A stretch of 35,470 nucleotides of DNA from Eubacterium sp. (GTDB lineage: Bacteria; Bacillota; Clostridia; Lachnospirales; Lachnospiraceae): assembly GCA_022764165.1 (NCBI GenBank), contig JALERM010000173.1, forward strand, positions 1 to 35,470, given 5' to 3'. The number at the start of each line of letters is the position of its first letter. Position 1 is the stretch's first letter. The position numbers were made by a program, and so were the translations under genes. Under the pieces are notes generated by a model that made no database searches, was not told the origin of the DNA, and was given only the letters and a program-made list of their open reading frames with translations. Of the stretch, positions 11,273 through 19,778 are shown one piece after another.

Positions 11273-12037
11273 ATGAACTTATATGAAGCGATTTTTGCTC
11301 GGAAATCAGTGCGTAGTTATACGAATAATGCGATTTCACCCCAACTTTTAGAGAATATTTTAAAACAGTTTGATGAAATCAAAGCTTTATTTGGAGGTAT
11401 TGAAACTGAGCTTGCTATATTTGATAATCGAAAAGGTGAATACCGCATGCTTGGCATGCTTGGAGTGAAAGCACCTTATTATCTGGTTCTTTACTCTGAG
11501 GAAAAAGACAGAGCAATGATGAATGCCGGATATTTGATGGAACAGCTTTCCCTGTACCTGGTAACCTGTGGGCTGGGCAGCTGTTATGTGGGTACCCCAA
11601 TTTTGAAAAAGAAATATCTGCGGCGGGATAATAAAAAACTGATGATTGTCCTGGCGTTTGGTTATGCGAAAGGAAGCTGTACAAGAAAGCCAAATGAGGC
11701 TAAAAGGCTGAGTCTCAGTGAATTATGTGTTTATAAGGAGACTCCGCGGCAGTGGATGAAACAGCTGCTGGAAGCTGCCCGCATGGCACCATCCAGTATG
11801 AACAGTCAGCCTTGGCGTTTTGTGGTTTTTGACAGCAGGATTCATATTTTTTCCAGAAAACAGACCAGCGACAGAATGGGAAGTCTGAATGAAGCTAACT
11901 TTGGTATTATGTTTTCTCATATGATGATAGTGGCAGAAGAATTGTGGCTTGACGTGGATCTGATTCGTCTGGAAGAAATCAGTCAGAAAAACTTTCCGAA
12001 TAATCAATATGTACTCAGTGCGATTTTACGTCCTTAG
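11273..12037 (+). CDS. Nitroreductase-family protein (putative TM nitroreductase type)
   Basis: 254 aa. The opening LYEAIFARKSVRSY is the FMN-phosphate-binding start of nitroreductases. The centre has the YLMEQLSLYLVTCGLGSCYVG segment, split here by a natural break after YLMEQLSLYL. The C-terminal half has EAARMAPSSMNSQPWRFVVF, a second signature of the fold, so the chain looks like the single-chain pseudo-dimer form catalogued as TM1586-like. The physiological substrate is unknown. AAAGGTG lies before the ATG. It is a single gene with its own promoter; no hairpin terminator is clear between its stop and the tRNA promoter. Confidence 0.85.
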   Translation: MNLYEAIFARKSVRSYTNNAISPQLLENILKQFDEIKALFGGIETELAIFDNRKGEYRMLGMLGVKAPYYLVLYSEEKDRAMMNAGYLMEQLSLYLVTCGLGSCYVGTPILKKKYLRRDNKKLMIVLAFGYAKGSCTRKPNEAKRLSLSELCVYKETPRQWMKQLLEAARMAPSSMNSQPWRFVVFDSRIHIFSRKQTSDRMGSLNEANFGIMFSHMMIVAEELWLDVDLIRLEEISQKNFPNNQYVLSAILRP

Positions 12038-12113
12038 GTTTTAGATGCTGTTGGGTGTGAAGTGGGTTGCGACAATTATGAAATAACATTTTTATAAAAT
12101 TTTGAGAATTGTG

Positions 12114-12142
12114 TTGACAAAACAGAATTTTTTTAGTATAGT
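12114..12142 (+). promoter_or_regulatory. tRNA-Gly promoter
   Basis: TTGACA (12114-12119), 17-bp spacer, TATAGT (12137-12142): near-consensus, as usual for stable RNA genes. Confidence 0.88.
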
Positions 12143-12168
12143 ATCTTTGTTCACAGGAACAAAGATAT

Positions 12169-12240
12169 GCACGAGTGGCTCAGTGGTGGAGTATCGCCTT
12201 GCCAAGGCGAGGGTCGCGGGTTCGAATCCCGTCTCGTGCT
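12169..12240 (+). tRNA. tRNA-Gly (anticodon GCC)
   Basis: Acceptor stem GCACGAG / CTCGTGC with discriminator T. The anticodon loop shows CTTGCCAAG and the T arm has GGTTCGAATCC. CCA is not encoded; a T run follows at once. It is a single-gene transcript. Confidence 0.95.
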
Positions 12241-12253
12241 TTTTTTGTTGTTT

Positions 12254-12302
12254 AAAAAGATTTCCCCGGGGAAAATGTAAAAATCCCCGGGGAAATCTTT
12301 TT
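12254..12302. terminator. Bidirectional terminator between tRNA-Gly and the M18 peptidase gene
   Basis: A perfect 19-bp inverted repeat: 12254-12272 pairs with 12284-12302 around an 11-nt loop. A/T tails on both sides serve both strands. Its right end enters the stop codon of the convergent gene. Confidence 0.93.
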
Positions 12303-13623
12303 AAATTAACTGGTAGCTTCCATCGTTTTCGGCCTGAAATTTGGTTTGATAGAAAGCACACATGGACTGGTAGAGTGCAAGTGTATCTTTAGCTCCGGCT
12401 GTTTCGTAAGGAGAATGCATGGCAAGCATGGCTACTCCGATGTCCGCAGTAGGTATGGATACCTGTGACATGGAGAGATTTCCCAGTGTGGATCCTCCAA
12501 GAATGTCGGAATGGTTGTAAAAGTCCTGGAATGGAATCTGCTTCTGTTCACAGAGAAGTTTAAAAAGTCCTCCGGTAACTGCGTCTGAAGTATATTTCTG
12601 GTTTGCGGAATATTTGACCAGAACCCCTCCATTGACGTACGGATGACGGAAAGGATCCGATTTATCACGGTAATTGGGATGCAGAGCATGTCCGCTGTCA
12701 GCTGAAAGAAGAAAACTGCAGGCCATGGAACTGAGGAAATCTTCTCTGTCGGCTCCCAGAGAAAGGTAAATTCGTTCCAGGCATTCTTTTAAGAATGTGG
12801 AACCTGCACCCTGGTAACTCTGACTTCCTACTTCCTCGTTGTCGAAGATAACGGCAGCAGTCAGAATGTCAGGATTTACATCCCGGCACAAGGCCTGAAT
12901 GCTTGAAAATGCACATTGAAGATCATCCAGCCGTGGAGCGGATATGAATTCATTGTCAGCACCCCAGATAGTACCCGGCATCCGGTTATAAACAAACAGA
13001 TCCATAGTATAGATTTGATCTTCAGAAATCTGTAGCTGCTCACTGACCATTTTTCTGATGGAAAAATCTTTCTGGCCGCTTCCTGCGAGTGGAAGAAGAT
13101 CTGACTGTGTATGATAAGCTATCCCGTTATTGGCTTCGCGATTCATATGAATAGCCAGGTTGACGATCATAACCAGGTCCCGGTCAAAATTGACAAGACA
13201 GGGTTTCAACCCATTTTCTGTCCGGACAAGTACACGTCCTGCAATAGACAGAGGACGGTCAAACCAGGGAGCCATGAGTGCACTGCCATATTTTTCAATA
13301 TTCAATTTGGTGTAATGGTCTTCCACCTGAACTTCAGAATTACCTTTCAATTTAAAACAGGGAGAATCGCTGTGGCTGGCAATAATCTGTGCTGTCACCG
13401 GGAACCCGTCTGTTTTCTCAGGCATGCGGAAGGCAAAGAGAGAAGTTCCATTTCGTTTTACATAGTATTTTCCACCGGGATCAAGTTTCCATTTCTGTTT
13501 TTCAGAAAGTTCGGTAAATCCATGTTCCTGCAGAACCAGTGCTGCAGAAAAAACCGCATGATAAGGAGAAGGGCTGTTTTGTATAAAGGAAAACAGCTCC
13601 TCATTCAGAGCCTGTATATTCAT
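12301..13623 (-). CDS. apeB: M18-family aminopeptidase
   Basis: A cytosolic dinuclear-zinc aminopeptidase that trims N-terminal residues from peptides. It is 440 aa from the start MNIQALNEELFSF, chosen because AGGAGG lies 9 bases upstream and the family begins there; the longer upstream frame has no support. Motifs: ASHSDSPCFK (His/Asp), DNEEVGSQSYQGAGS (Glu-Glu) and SADSGHALHPNY, with a C-terminal metal His in AMHSPYETAGAKD. The length is normal for the family. It is transcribed alone, toward the tRNA-Gly gene. Confidence 0.95.
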   Translation of the reverse strand: MNIQALNEELFSFIQNSPSPYHAVFSAALVLQEHGFTELSEKQKWKLDPGGKYYVKRNGTSLFAFRMPEKTDGFPVTAQIIASHSDSPCFKLKGNSEVQVEDHYTKLNIEKYGSALMAPWFDRPLSIAGRVLVRTENGLKPCLVNFDRDLVMIVNLAIHMNREANNGIAYHTQSDLLPLAGSGQKDFSIRKMVSEQLQISEDQIYTMDLFVYNRMPGTIWGADNEFISAPRLDDLQCAFSSIQALCRDVNPDILTAAVIFDNEEVGSQSYQGAGSTFLKECLERIYLSLGADREDFLSSMACSFLLSADSGHALHPNYRDKSDPFRHPYVNGGVLVKYSANQKYTSDAVTGGLFKLLCEQKQIPFQDFYNHSDILGGSTLGNLSMSQVSIPTADIGVAMLAMHSPYETAGAKDTLALYQSMCAFYQTKFQAENDGSYQLI

Positions 13624-13654
13624 TAGTAAAATCCTCCTTTTTTGCTCTTCCATT

Positions 13655-13660
13655 ATTATA
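13655..13660 (-). promoter_or_regulatory. -10 box of the M18 aminopeptidase gene
   Basis: On the minus strand this reads TATAAT, about 32 bases before the start codon. No good -35 is seen (TGGTAA with a 16-bp spacer is the best). It is divergent from the mscL promoter. Confidence 0.5.
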
Positions 13661-13689
13661 TCAAATTTGCAGGAAATTACCATGAATGA

Positions 13690-13718
13690 TGGACATTTTT
13701 GATGAAAAAAGATATAAT
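13690..13718 (+). promoter_or_regulatory. mscL promoter
   Basis: TGGACA (13690-13695), 17-bp spacer, TATAAT (13713-13718). Transcription would start near 13725, downstream of the in-frame ATG at 13702, which rules that codon out as the start. Confidence 0.75.
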
Positions 13719-13749
13719 AAGGGAAACAATTGACAGGGAGGAAATTCAA

Positions 13750-14169
13750 GTGAAGAAAATGTGGAATGAGTTCAAGGAATTTGCTTTTAAGGGAAATGTC
13801 ATTGACATGGCAGTTGGTGTAATCATCGGTGGTGCATTCAGCAAAATCGTTACATCACTGGTGGGGGATATCCTGATGCCGATTCTTGGAGCTATCACAG
13901 GCGGTATTAATTTTACTGATATGAAGTTTGTAATCAGCAATGCAATTCTGGAAAATGGAGAACCTGCAGCGATTGCTTATGGAAGCTTCATTCAGAATAT
14001 TATCGATTTCCTGATTATCGCCGTATGTATTTTTGGTATGGTGAAGGTGGTTTCCAAAGTAACTGCGAGAATGAAGAAGGCAGAAGAACCAGCACCGGAA
14101 GAACCAAAAGGACCAACTCAGGAAGAATTGCTGGCAGAGATTCGAGACCTGTTGAAAGCGCAGAAGTAA
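13750..14169 (+). CDS. mscL: Large-conductance mechanosensitive channel
   Basis: A homopentameric membrane valve that opens under osmotic downshock. It is 139 aa from the GTG at 13750, which has GGGAGG 8 bases upstream and lies after the predicted transcription start; upstream in-frame codons overlap the promoter. The family opening WNEFKEFAFKGNVIDMAVGVI is here split as WNEFKEFAFKGNV plus IDMAVGVIIGGAF. Two membrane helices lie at about 17-45 and 75-100, and a charged Pro/Glu linker leads to the C-terminal bundle helix (EELLAEIRDLLKAQK). Length is typical. Confidence 0.95.
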   Translation: MKKMWNEFKEFAFKGNVIDMAVGVIIGGAFSKIVTSLVGDILMPILGAITGGINFTDMKFVISNAILENGEPAAIAYGSFIQNIIDFLIIAVCIFGMVKVVSKVTARMKKAEEPAPEEPKGPTQEELLAEIRDLLKAQK

Positions 14170-14184
14170 GGAGAAGGATGAGTA

Positions 14185-14493
14185 ATGTTGGGGCAGACAT
14201 TTGATACCATTCTTGCAGTCGGTCTTGGTATACTGGCTGCAGTACTTCTGTTGGGAAAAGGAGAAAAAGTTCTTAAACTTCTGAACGGTGGAAGAATGGT
14301 TGAAAATAAAAAACGTACAGAAGAAGAGAAGCTCCGCTACAGCCGGGCTATGGGAGTGTTTGTCGGTGTTCTTGCGCTGGCAGAACTGATTCTGGCACTG
14401 TTTCCCAATAACAGTCTGGTGCTCATGATCAACATTGGAATTGTTGTTGTGGATCTGATTGCAATAGGAACGTTTACAAAAAAATATACATGA
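14185..14493 (+). CDS. Small three-span membrane protein, DUF3784-like
   Basis: 102 aa with predicted spans at about residues 6-23, 53-70 and 77-95, and a basic/acidic cytoplasmic loop (ENKKRTEEEKLRYSRAMG). This layout resembles DUF3784 proteins, whose function is unknown. It follows mscL by 15 bases with AAGGAG upstream, so the two are probably co-transcribed. Confidence 0.8.
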   Translation: MLGQTFDTILAVGLGILAAVLLLGKGEKVLKLLNGGRMVENKKRTEEEKLRYSRAMGVFVGVLALAELILALFPNNSLVLMINIGIVVVDLIAIGTFTKKYT

Positions 14494-14499
14494 CAGATG

Positions 14500-14545
14500 G
14501 CCTGAATTTGATGAAACGATTGTTTTCATGAGTTCAGGCTGTTTT
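14500..14545 (+). terminator. Probable terminator after the small membrane gene
   Basis: GCCTGAA (14500-14506) pairs with TTCAGGC (14533-14539), and the helix continues through ATGAAA / TTTCAT with internal mismatches. GTTTT follows. Confidence 0.7.
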
Positions 14546-14581
14546 GCCCTGTGGGGATTAATGATTGAAAGGAGAGTTTTT

Positions 14582-15532
14582 ATGAGTTATGAAAAAGAAA
14601 CGAGGAAAGTGATATCACGCTGGGACGGGTTAGAACTTGATCTTCTGGTTTTGGTGCCGGAAGAAACACCCAAAGGGATTTTCCAGATTCATCATGGCAT
14701 GTCAGAATATAAGGAGCGGTATCTGCCGTTTATGGAGTACCTGACAGAAGCGGGTTATGTGACGGCCATTCATGACTGCAGAGGCCATGGGAAAAGCGTG
14801 AAAAGCGAAAAAGATTATGGTTATATGTATGGGGCGGATGCAGACGTACTGGTGGATGATGCTCATCAGGTGACGGAGTATCTGAAAGAACGGTGGCCGG
14901 GAATTCCTGTGATTCTTTTTGGTCACAGTATGGGCTCCATGGTTGTGAGGGTATACACGAAAAAGTATGACAGAGATATCGATATGTTGATTGTCTGCGG
15001 TTCTCCGGGGAAAAACGATGGTTTGAAGGCCGGTCAGGCAATTGCGTGGCTTCAGGGAAAAATAATGGGAGAGAAAAAGAAGAGCCTCTTACTGGAAGGT
15101 TTGTCTTTTGGAGCTTTTGCCAAAAAATTCTCGAAAGAAAAAAGTAAATTTTCCTGGTGTTGTGCAAATCCCGATGTGGTTCGTGCATATGAAGAATCTT
15201 CAATGTGTGGATTTCCATTTACTGTAAATGGGTATCAGGCATTGTTTGAACTGATGGAGAAGACATATAATGAAAAAGACTGGGCAGTTAATCATCCGGA
15301 AATTCCGGTGTTGTTTGTTGCCGGTTCCGATGATCCATGTATCGGAGGTGCAAGAAAGTTTGCACAGGCGGTGCAGCTTATGCGCAGGGTGGGATATAAA
15401 GATACCAGAGGTAAGTTATATCCGGGTATGCGTCATGAAATTCTCAACGAATGTGGCCGAAAAAAAGTGTATGCAGATATTCTCCGGTATACGGAGAAAA
15501 AGCTGTTGACCGGGTCTGAAAAACATAAATAA
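14582..15532 (+). CDS. Alpha/beta hydrolase (monoacylglycerol-lipase/lysophospholipase-like)
   Basis: 316 aa from the ATG at 14582, with AAAGGAG 7 bases upstream; an ATG 54 bases earlier lies inside the terminator hairpin and is rejected. The oxyanion-side motif HHGMSEYKERY, the HDCRGHGKS turn and the nucleophile elbow GHSMGS (Ser116) are clear. Asp250 (AGSDDP) and His285 (GMRHEI) complete a plausible Ser-Asp-His triad. There is no signal peptide, so it is cytosolic or loosely membrane-associated. The substrate is probably a lysophospholipid or monoglyceride ester, inferred only from family resemblance. No promoter is clear; read-through from mscL is possible. Confidence 0.88.
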   Translation: MSYEKETRKVISRWDGLELDLLVLVPEETPKGIFQIHHGMSEYKERYLPFMEYLTEAGYVTAIHDCRGHGKSVKSEKDYGYMYGADADVLVDDAHQVTEYLKERWPGIPVILFGHSMGSMVVRVYTKKYDRDIDMLIVCGSPGKNDGLKAGQAIAWLQGKIMGEKKKSLLLEGLSFGAFAKKFSKEKSKFSWCCANPDVVRAYEESSMCGFPFTVNGYQALFELMEKTYNEKDWAVNHPEIPVLFVAGSDDPCIGGARKFAQAVQLMRRVGYKDTRGKLYPGMRHEILNECGRKKVYADILRYTEKKLLTGSEKHK

Positions 15533-15561
15533 GCGGCGAAAACTGGAGATTAAGGCTGGAT

Positions 15562-15616
15562 TTTACATAGATTTAACAAAGACAGGACAGAATATTTTAC
15601 ATAGATTTAATATAAT
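15562..15616 (+). promoter_or_regulatory. Pho-box-like repeats and -10 of the Na/Pi cotransporter operon
   Basis: TTTACA (15562), TTAACA (15573), a degenerate AGGACA (15584), TTTACA (15596) and TTAATA (15607) are phased at 11, 11, 12 and 11 bp. That fits the Bacillus PhoP direct-repeat pattern TTAACA with about 5-bp gaps. A TATAAT box at 15611-15616 overlaps the last repeat, and no -35 hexamer is present at the right distance, as expected for an activator-dependent promoter. Confidence 0.75.
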
Positions 15617-15660
15617 GGAGCGGAAATAAAATACTACAAGTAAAATTCAGGGAGGAAACT

Positions 15661-17418
15661 ATGGACGTTTTCAGTATATTAACAATGATCGGCGGTCTGG
15701 CCATGTTTTTGTATGGAATGCATATTATGGGTGACGGACTGGCAAAAGTGTCTGGTGGAAAATTGGAAAGAATCCTGGAAAATCTTACTTCCAATCCAGT
15801 GAAGGCTGTTCTTTTAGGTGCGGGCGTCACTGCGGTGATTCAGTCTTCATCCGCTACGACCGTTATGGTTGTGGGCTTTGTTAACTCGGGAATTATGAAG
15901 CTGTCTCAGGCAGTGGGAATCATTATGGGTGCTAATATCGGTACAACGATAACCTCCTGGATTCTCAGCCTTTCAGGTCTGGAAGGGGACAACTTTTTCA
16001 TAACTCTCTGCAAACCAACCTCATTTTCTCCGGTTCTTGCAGCCGCAGGTGTTGTTCTGATTCTTTTTATTAAGGATGAAAAAAAGAAAGATATAGGAAC
16101 CATACTGATTGGATTTGCAATTTTGATGTTTGGTATGGACACTATGAGTGGTGCGGTAAAACCGCTGGCCGATGTGCCGGAATTTACCGGAATACTGACA
16201 GCATTTTCTCATCCGATTCTCGGTATGATTGCGGGTGCGGTTCTGACAGCTGTCATTCAAAGTTCTTCGGCATCTGTTGGTATCCTGCAGGCATTATGTG
16301 TGACAGGAGCCGTAAGCTACAGCGTGGCGATTCCCATCATCATGGGACAGAATATCGGTACCTGCGTAACTGCACTGCTGTCCGGTATCGGAGCCAATAA
16401 AAATGCAAAAAGAGCGGCTATGGTGCATCTGTATTTTAATGTGATCGGTACAATTACATTTATGGTGATTTTCTATACACTCAATGCATTTGTACATTTC
16501 GATTTCCTGGCTGATCCGGCAAATGGAGCCGGTATTGCGGTGGTTCACAGCTGTTTTAATATTTTTGCAACGCTGCTTTTGCTTCCTTTTTCCAGAGTCC
16601 TGGAGAGACTGGCCTGTCTTACGATCCGCGATTCCAAAACCGAGGAAGAACCGGAAGAATACAAACTGCTGGATGAACGATTCCTTGATAAACCGGCATT
16701 TGCAATGGAACAGAGTTTCCATGTAGCAGCTGCTATGGCGGAGGAATCAAAAAAGACATTGTTTACCGCACTGGAACTTTTAACTGATTTTTCGGAGGAG
16801 AAAGCTCAGAAAGTCAGTGATCTGGAGACTGTGGTGGATCATTATGAGGATCAGCTGGGAAGTTATCTGGTTAAACTTTCCAGAAAAAATCTGAACAGCC
16901 ATGACAGCCATACTCTTTCCATCGTACTGCATTGTATCGGAGATTTCGAGCGTATTTCGGATCATGCTATTAATATTATGGAAGCGGCTGTGGAGATGAA
17001 TAAGAAGCAGTTGGCATTTTCGAAAAAGGCAGAGGGAGAATTGAAGGTATTTTGTGACGCAATCAGAGATATCGTCAACAGTTCCTATGATGTATTTATC
17101 AATCAGGATCTCAGGAAGGCGCAGATGATCGAACCTTTGGAAGAAGTGATTGATGAGCTGAATCAGGAATTGAAAAAACGTCATATCCGTCGTCTGAGAA
17201 ATGGAAAATGTACCATTGAGCTTGGATTTATACTGTCGGATATAACAACCAGTCTGGAGCGTGTGGCAGATCATTGTTCTAACATATCTGTCTGTGTTAC
17301 ACAGGTACGCGAAGATACGTATGATACACACAGCTATCTGGACAGCGTAAAAAATGAAGACAGCGGTGTGTATCGCGGCCTGGTTCTGCAGGCTCAGGAA
17401 AAATATATGCTGCCATAA
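15661..17418 (+). CDS. Na/Pi cotransporter family protein with PhoU-like tail
   Basis: A predicted sodium-dependent phosphate symporter of the cytoplasmic membrane. The 585-aa product has the two inverted-repeat signatures QSSSATTVM (from residue 61) and QSSSASVGI (from residue 200), with about eight to nine hydrophobic spans up to residue 320. Residues about 345-560 form a helical PhoU-like domain (HYEDQLGSYLVKLSRKNL; SLERVADHCSNI). GGGAGG lies 5 bases before the ATG. Pho-box-like repeats lie upstream and a PhoP-PhoR-like pair starts 17 bases downstream, pointing to a phosphate-starvation operon. Transport direction and affinity cannot be read from sequence. Confidence 0.93.
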   Translation: MDVFSILTMIGGLAMFLYGMHIMGDGLAKVSGGKLERILENLTSNPVKAVLLGAGVTAVIQSSSATTVMVVGFVNSGIMKLSQAVGIIMGANIGTTITSWILSLSGLEGDNFFITLCKPTSFSPVLAAAGVVLILFIKDEKKKDIGTILIGFAILMFGMDTMSGAVKPLADVPEFTGILTAFSHPILGMIAGAVLTAVIQSSSASVGILQALCVTGAVSYSVAIPIIMGQNIGTCVTALLSGIGANKNAKRAAMVHLYFNVIGTITFMVIFYTLNAFVHFDFLADPANGAGIAVVHSCFNIFATLLLLPFSRVLERLACLTIRDSKTEEEPEEYKLLDERFLDKPAFAMEQSFHVAAAMAEESKKTLFTALELLTDFSEEKAQKVSDLETVVDHYEDQLGSYLVKLSRKNLNSHDSHTLSIVLHCIGDFERISDHAINIMEAAVEMNKKQLAFSKKAEGELKVFCDAIRDIVNSSYDVFINQDLRKAQMIEPLEEVIDELNQELKKRHIRRLRNGKCTIELGFILSDITTSLERVADHCSNISVCVTQVREDTYDTHSYLDSVKNEDSGVYRGLVLQAQEKYMLP

Positions 17419-17435
17419 CTGAGGAGTGACTACTT

Positions 17436-18107
17436 ATGATTTACTGCGTGGAAGATGAGAAAAATATACGGGAATTACTGGTGTATACATTGCATTCAAC
17501 AGGATTCCAGGCCAAAGGAATGGAGAATGGGGAAGATTTTTTTCGGGAACTGGGGAAGGAATTGCCGGAGCTGATACTTTTGGATATCATGCTCCCGGGT
17601 GAAGACGGATACACGATACTGGAAAAAATTAAACGGATGCCGGAAGTAAGGGATATACCCGTGATCATGCTGACGGCAAAAGGTTCTGAATTTGATAAAG
17701 TCCGGGGACTGGATCTGGGGGCAGATGATTATATCACCAAGCCATTTGGAATGATGGAATTTATATCCCGGATAAAGGCGGTTCTGCGCAGAGGAGGTCC
17801 CAGACCTGGAGATGAGCTGCGGCATGGGCCGATCTGTATCCGTGTCAGCCGCCATGAGGTAATGGAACATGGGCGAAGAGTAGAACTTACGCTAAAAGAG
17901 TTTGAACTGCTGCGTTATCTGATAGAGAATCAGGGCATTGTTCTGAGTCGTGATCAGCTTTTGACAAGAATCTGGGGGTATGATTTTGACGGAGAGACGA
18001 GAACTGTGGATGTACATATTCGTACACTCAGGCAAAAGCTGGGGGCCTCAGGAGCCTGTATAGAAACAGTCCGTGGTGTTGGATACCGTATGGGGGATGA
18101 GGGATGA
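17436..18107 (+). CDS. phoP: OmpR/PhoB-type response regulator, probably PhoP
   Basis: 223 aa. The receiver domain (1-115) has the acidic pair E6-D7, phospho-acceptor Asp50 (LLDIMLPGEDGY), the switch Thr in MLTAKGSE and Lys in DYITKPFG. The C-terminal winged helix (about 125-220) has LTLKEFELLRYL and the recognition-helix region TRTVDVHIRTLRQKLG. It probably activates the upstream transporter at the TTTACA/TTAACA repeats. GAGGAG precedes the ATG, and the stop overlaps the kinase start by 4 bases. The PhoP name rests on this context; other OmpR members cannot be excluded. Confidence 0.9.
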   Translation: MIYCVEDEKNIRELLVYTLHSTGFQAKGMENGEDFFRELGKELPELILLDIMLPGEDGYTILEKIKRMPEVRDIPVIMLTAKGSEFDKVRGLDLGADDYITKPFGMMEFISRIKAVLRRGGPRPGDELRHGPICIRVSRHEVMEHGRRVELTLKEFELLRYLIENQGIVLSRDQLLTRIWGYDFDGETRTVDVHIRTLRQKLGASGACIETVRGVGYRMGDEG

Positions 18108-19777
18108 AACAGAAAATATTGAACCAGGTTGGTGTTCTTCTGATCAGTTCCATATTGGTTACATTTCTAGTGGTCAGTTTGTCTATGTATGAGCAGTTTG
18201 CCGGCTATATGAAAGAGAGTGTCAGAGAAGAGGCAGGTTATATTTGTATGGCTATCGAACAGTCAGAGGGCAGTTATCTGAATGATGAGTTAAAATCGAT
18301 AGCTACAGCAAGCAGAATAACACTTCTGGATTCCGATGGGGCGGTTTTATATGACTCAGAGGAAGATGAAAATACGATGGAGAACCACAGTAACCGGCCG
18401 GAATTTCAGCAGGCAGTGAAAAATGGAAACAGTGAGATGATAAGATATTCGGAGACTCTATCCAAGCAGACTTATTATTATGCAGTGAGACTTGCGAATG
18501 GTAAAGTGCTGCGTATGGCGAGAACGATGGATACCGTGTTGTCTTTTCTTCAGTCCAGTATTACGCTGATGGGAATTCTTGTATTTGTTATTGTTATTAT
18601 AGCTTTCTTTGTGGTACAGCGGCAGACAAGCAGTTTGATAGAACCGATCAATAAACTGGATCTGGAACATCCGCTCCGCCATGTGGAATATGAAGAACTT
18701 CGCCCGCTGCTTATGAGAGTCCATGAACAGAATAAGCAGATTGCCGCCCAGCTTCAGGAACAGCGGGAACGCCATGAAGAATATCTGGCAATAACCGAAA
18801 ATATGAAAGATGGACTTGTGGTGGCGAGTCAGACGGAAGTTCTTTCCATTAATAAAACAGCACAGAAGCTGTTTCGGGTGAAAGCAGAAGAATGTGTCGG
18901 CAAGCCGATCAGCCGCGTCAGCAGAGACAGTGCTTTCCGTGATGCGGCAGAGCATGCGTTGGCGGGGGAATATAATGAGATTGTGTGGAACATCCATGAC
19001 CGCAGTTATCAGATACTGGCCAATCCGGTAAATGTGTCCGGTAAACCTTATGGTGTGGTTATACTGATCTGGGATATTACAGAACAAAAAGAAGCAGAAC
19101 AGATGAGAAGAGAGTTTTCTGCCAATGTTTCTCATGAACTGAAGACACCGCTGATGTCAATATCCGGTTATGCAGAACTGATAGAAAATGAGATGGTACA
19201 GCCTCAGGATATTCCGGAATTTGCGGCGAGAATACACCAGGAAGCGAATCGGCTGACTGCGTTGGTACAGGACATTATTCAGTTATCACGACTGGAAGAA
19301 GGTGACTGCGGGGAACCGGAGGAATGTGTAAATCTGACAGAGATGACAGGTGAAATTATAAGCAGTCTGGAACATACAGCCTGTCAGAAAAATATTCAGA
19401 TGTCTATAACTGGAGAAACAGTAGAAATTCAGGGAGTTCGTCATATTTTATTTGAAATGTTGTACAATTTGTTAGATAATGGAATCAAGTACAATGTAGA
19501 AAATGGATGGGTAAAAGTGAGTACATGGAAAACCCTGGATAAAGTATACTGGCAGGTAACTGACAGCGGCATAGGAATCGCACCGGAACATCTGGACAGA
19601 ATTTATGAGCGTTTTTATCGCGTGGATAAGAGCCATTCCCGTCAGACCGGGGGAACCGGGCTGGGACTGTCGATTGTCAAACACGGAGCTTTGATGCACC
19701 ATGCTGAGATTCGGACAGAAAGCCTGCCGGGCAAAGGAACCACCATTACTCTGATATTTCCCGGAGAAGAGGCGTAA
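18104..19777 (+). CDS. phoR: Sensor histidine kinase, probably PhoR
   Basis: 557 aa. A membrane span at about 7-28 is followed by an extracytoplasmic sensor domain of about 120 residues, a second span at about 151-170, a linker, and a PAS domain (about 225-325, TENMKDGLVVAS to VVILIWDITEQ). HisKA has the phospho-acceptor His344 in FSANVSHELKTP. The ATPase domain has the N box LLDNGIKYN, DSGIGI and GGTGLGLSIVK. This order (TM-sensor-TM-PAS-kinase) is that of PhoR/ResE/WalK kinases. ATGA overlap with the regulator implies translational coupling. Confidence 0.92.
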   Translation: MKQKILNQVGVLLISSILVTFLVVSLSMYEQFAGYMKESVREEAGYICMAIEQSEGSYLNDELKSIATASRITLLDSDGAVLYDSEEDENTMENHSNRPEFQQAVKNGNSEMIRYSETLSKQTYYYAVRLANGKVLRMARTMDTVLSFLQSSITLMGILVFVIVIIAFFVVQRQTSSLIEPINKLDLEHPLRHVEYEELRPLLMRVHEQNKQIAAQLQEQRERHEEYLAITENMKDGLVVASQTEVLSINKTAQKLFRVKAEECVGKPISRVSRDSAFRDAAEHALAGEYNEIVWNIHDRSYQILANPVNVSGKPYGVVILIWDITEQKEAEQMRREFSANVSHELKTPLMSISGYAELIENEMVQPQDIPEFAARIHQEANRLTALVQDIIQLSRLEEGDCGEPEECVNLTEMTGEIISSLEHTACQKNIQMSITGETVEIQGVRHILFEMLYNLLDNGIKYNVENGWVKVSTWKTLDKVYWQVTDSGIGIAPEHLDRIYERFYRVDKSHSRQTGGTGLGLSIVKHGALMHHAEIRTESLPGKGTTITLIFPGEEA

Positions 19778-19778
19778 A

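Noticed and set aside
12254-12302. 19-bp inverted repeat as a mobile palindrome
   Set aside because: It lies exactly between convergent genes with A/T tails on both sides, so a bidirectional terminator explains it.
12092-12392. Short open frames over tRNA-Gly on both strands
   Set aside because: The peptides (e.g. GFEPATLALARR) are the familiar false translations of a tRNA gene.
13699-13749. Upstream in-frame starts for mscL (13699, 13702)
   Set aside because: They overlap the -10 box and precede the predicted transcription start; the GTG at 13750 has the ribosome site.
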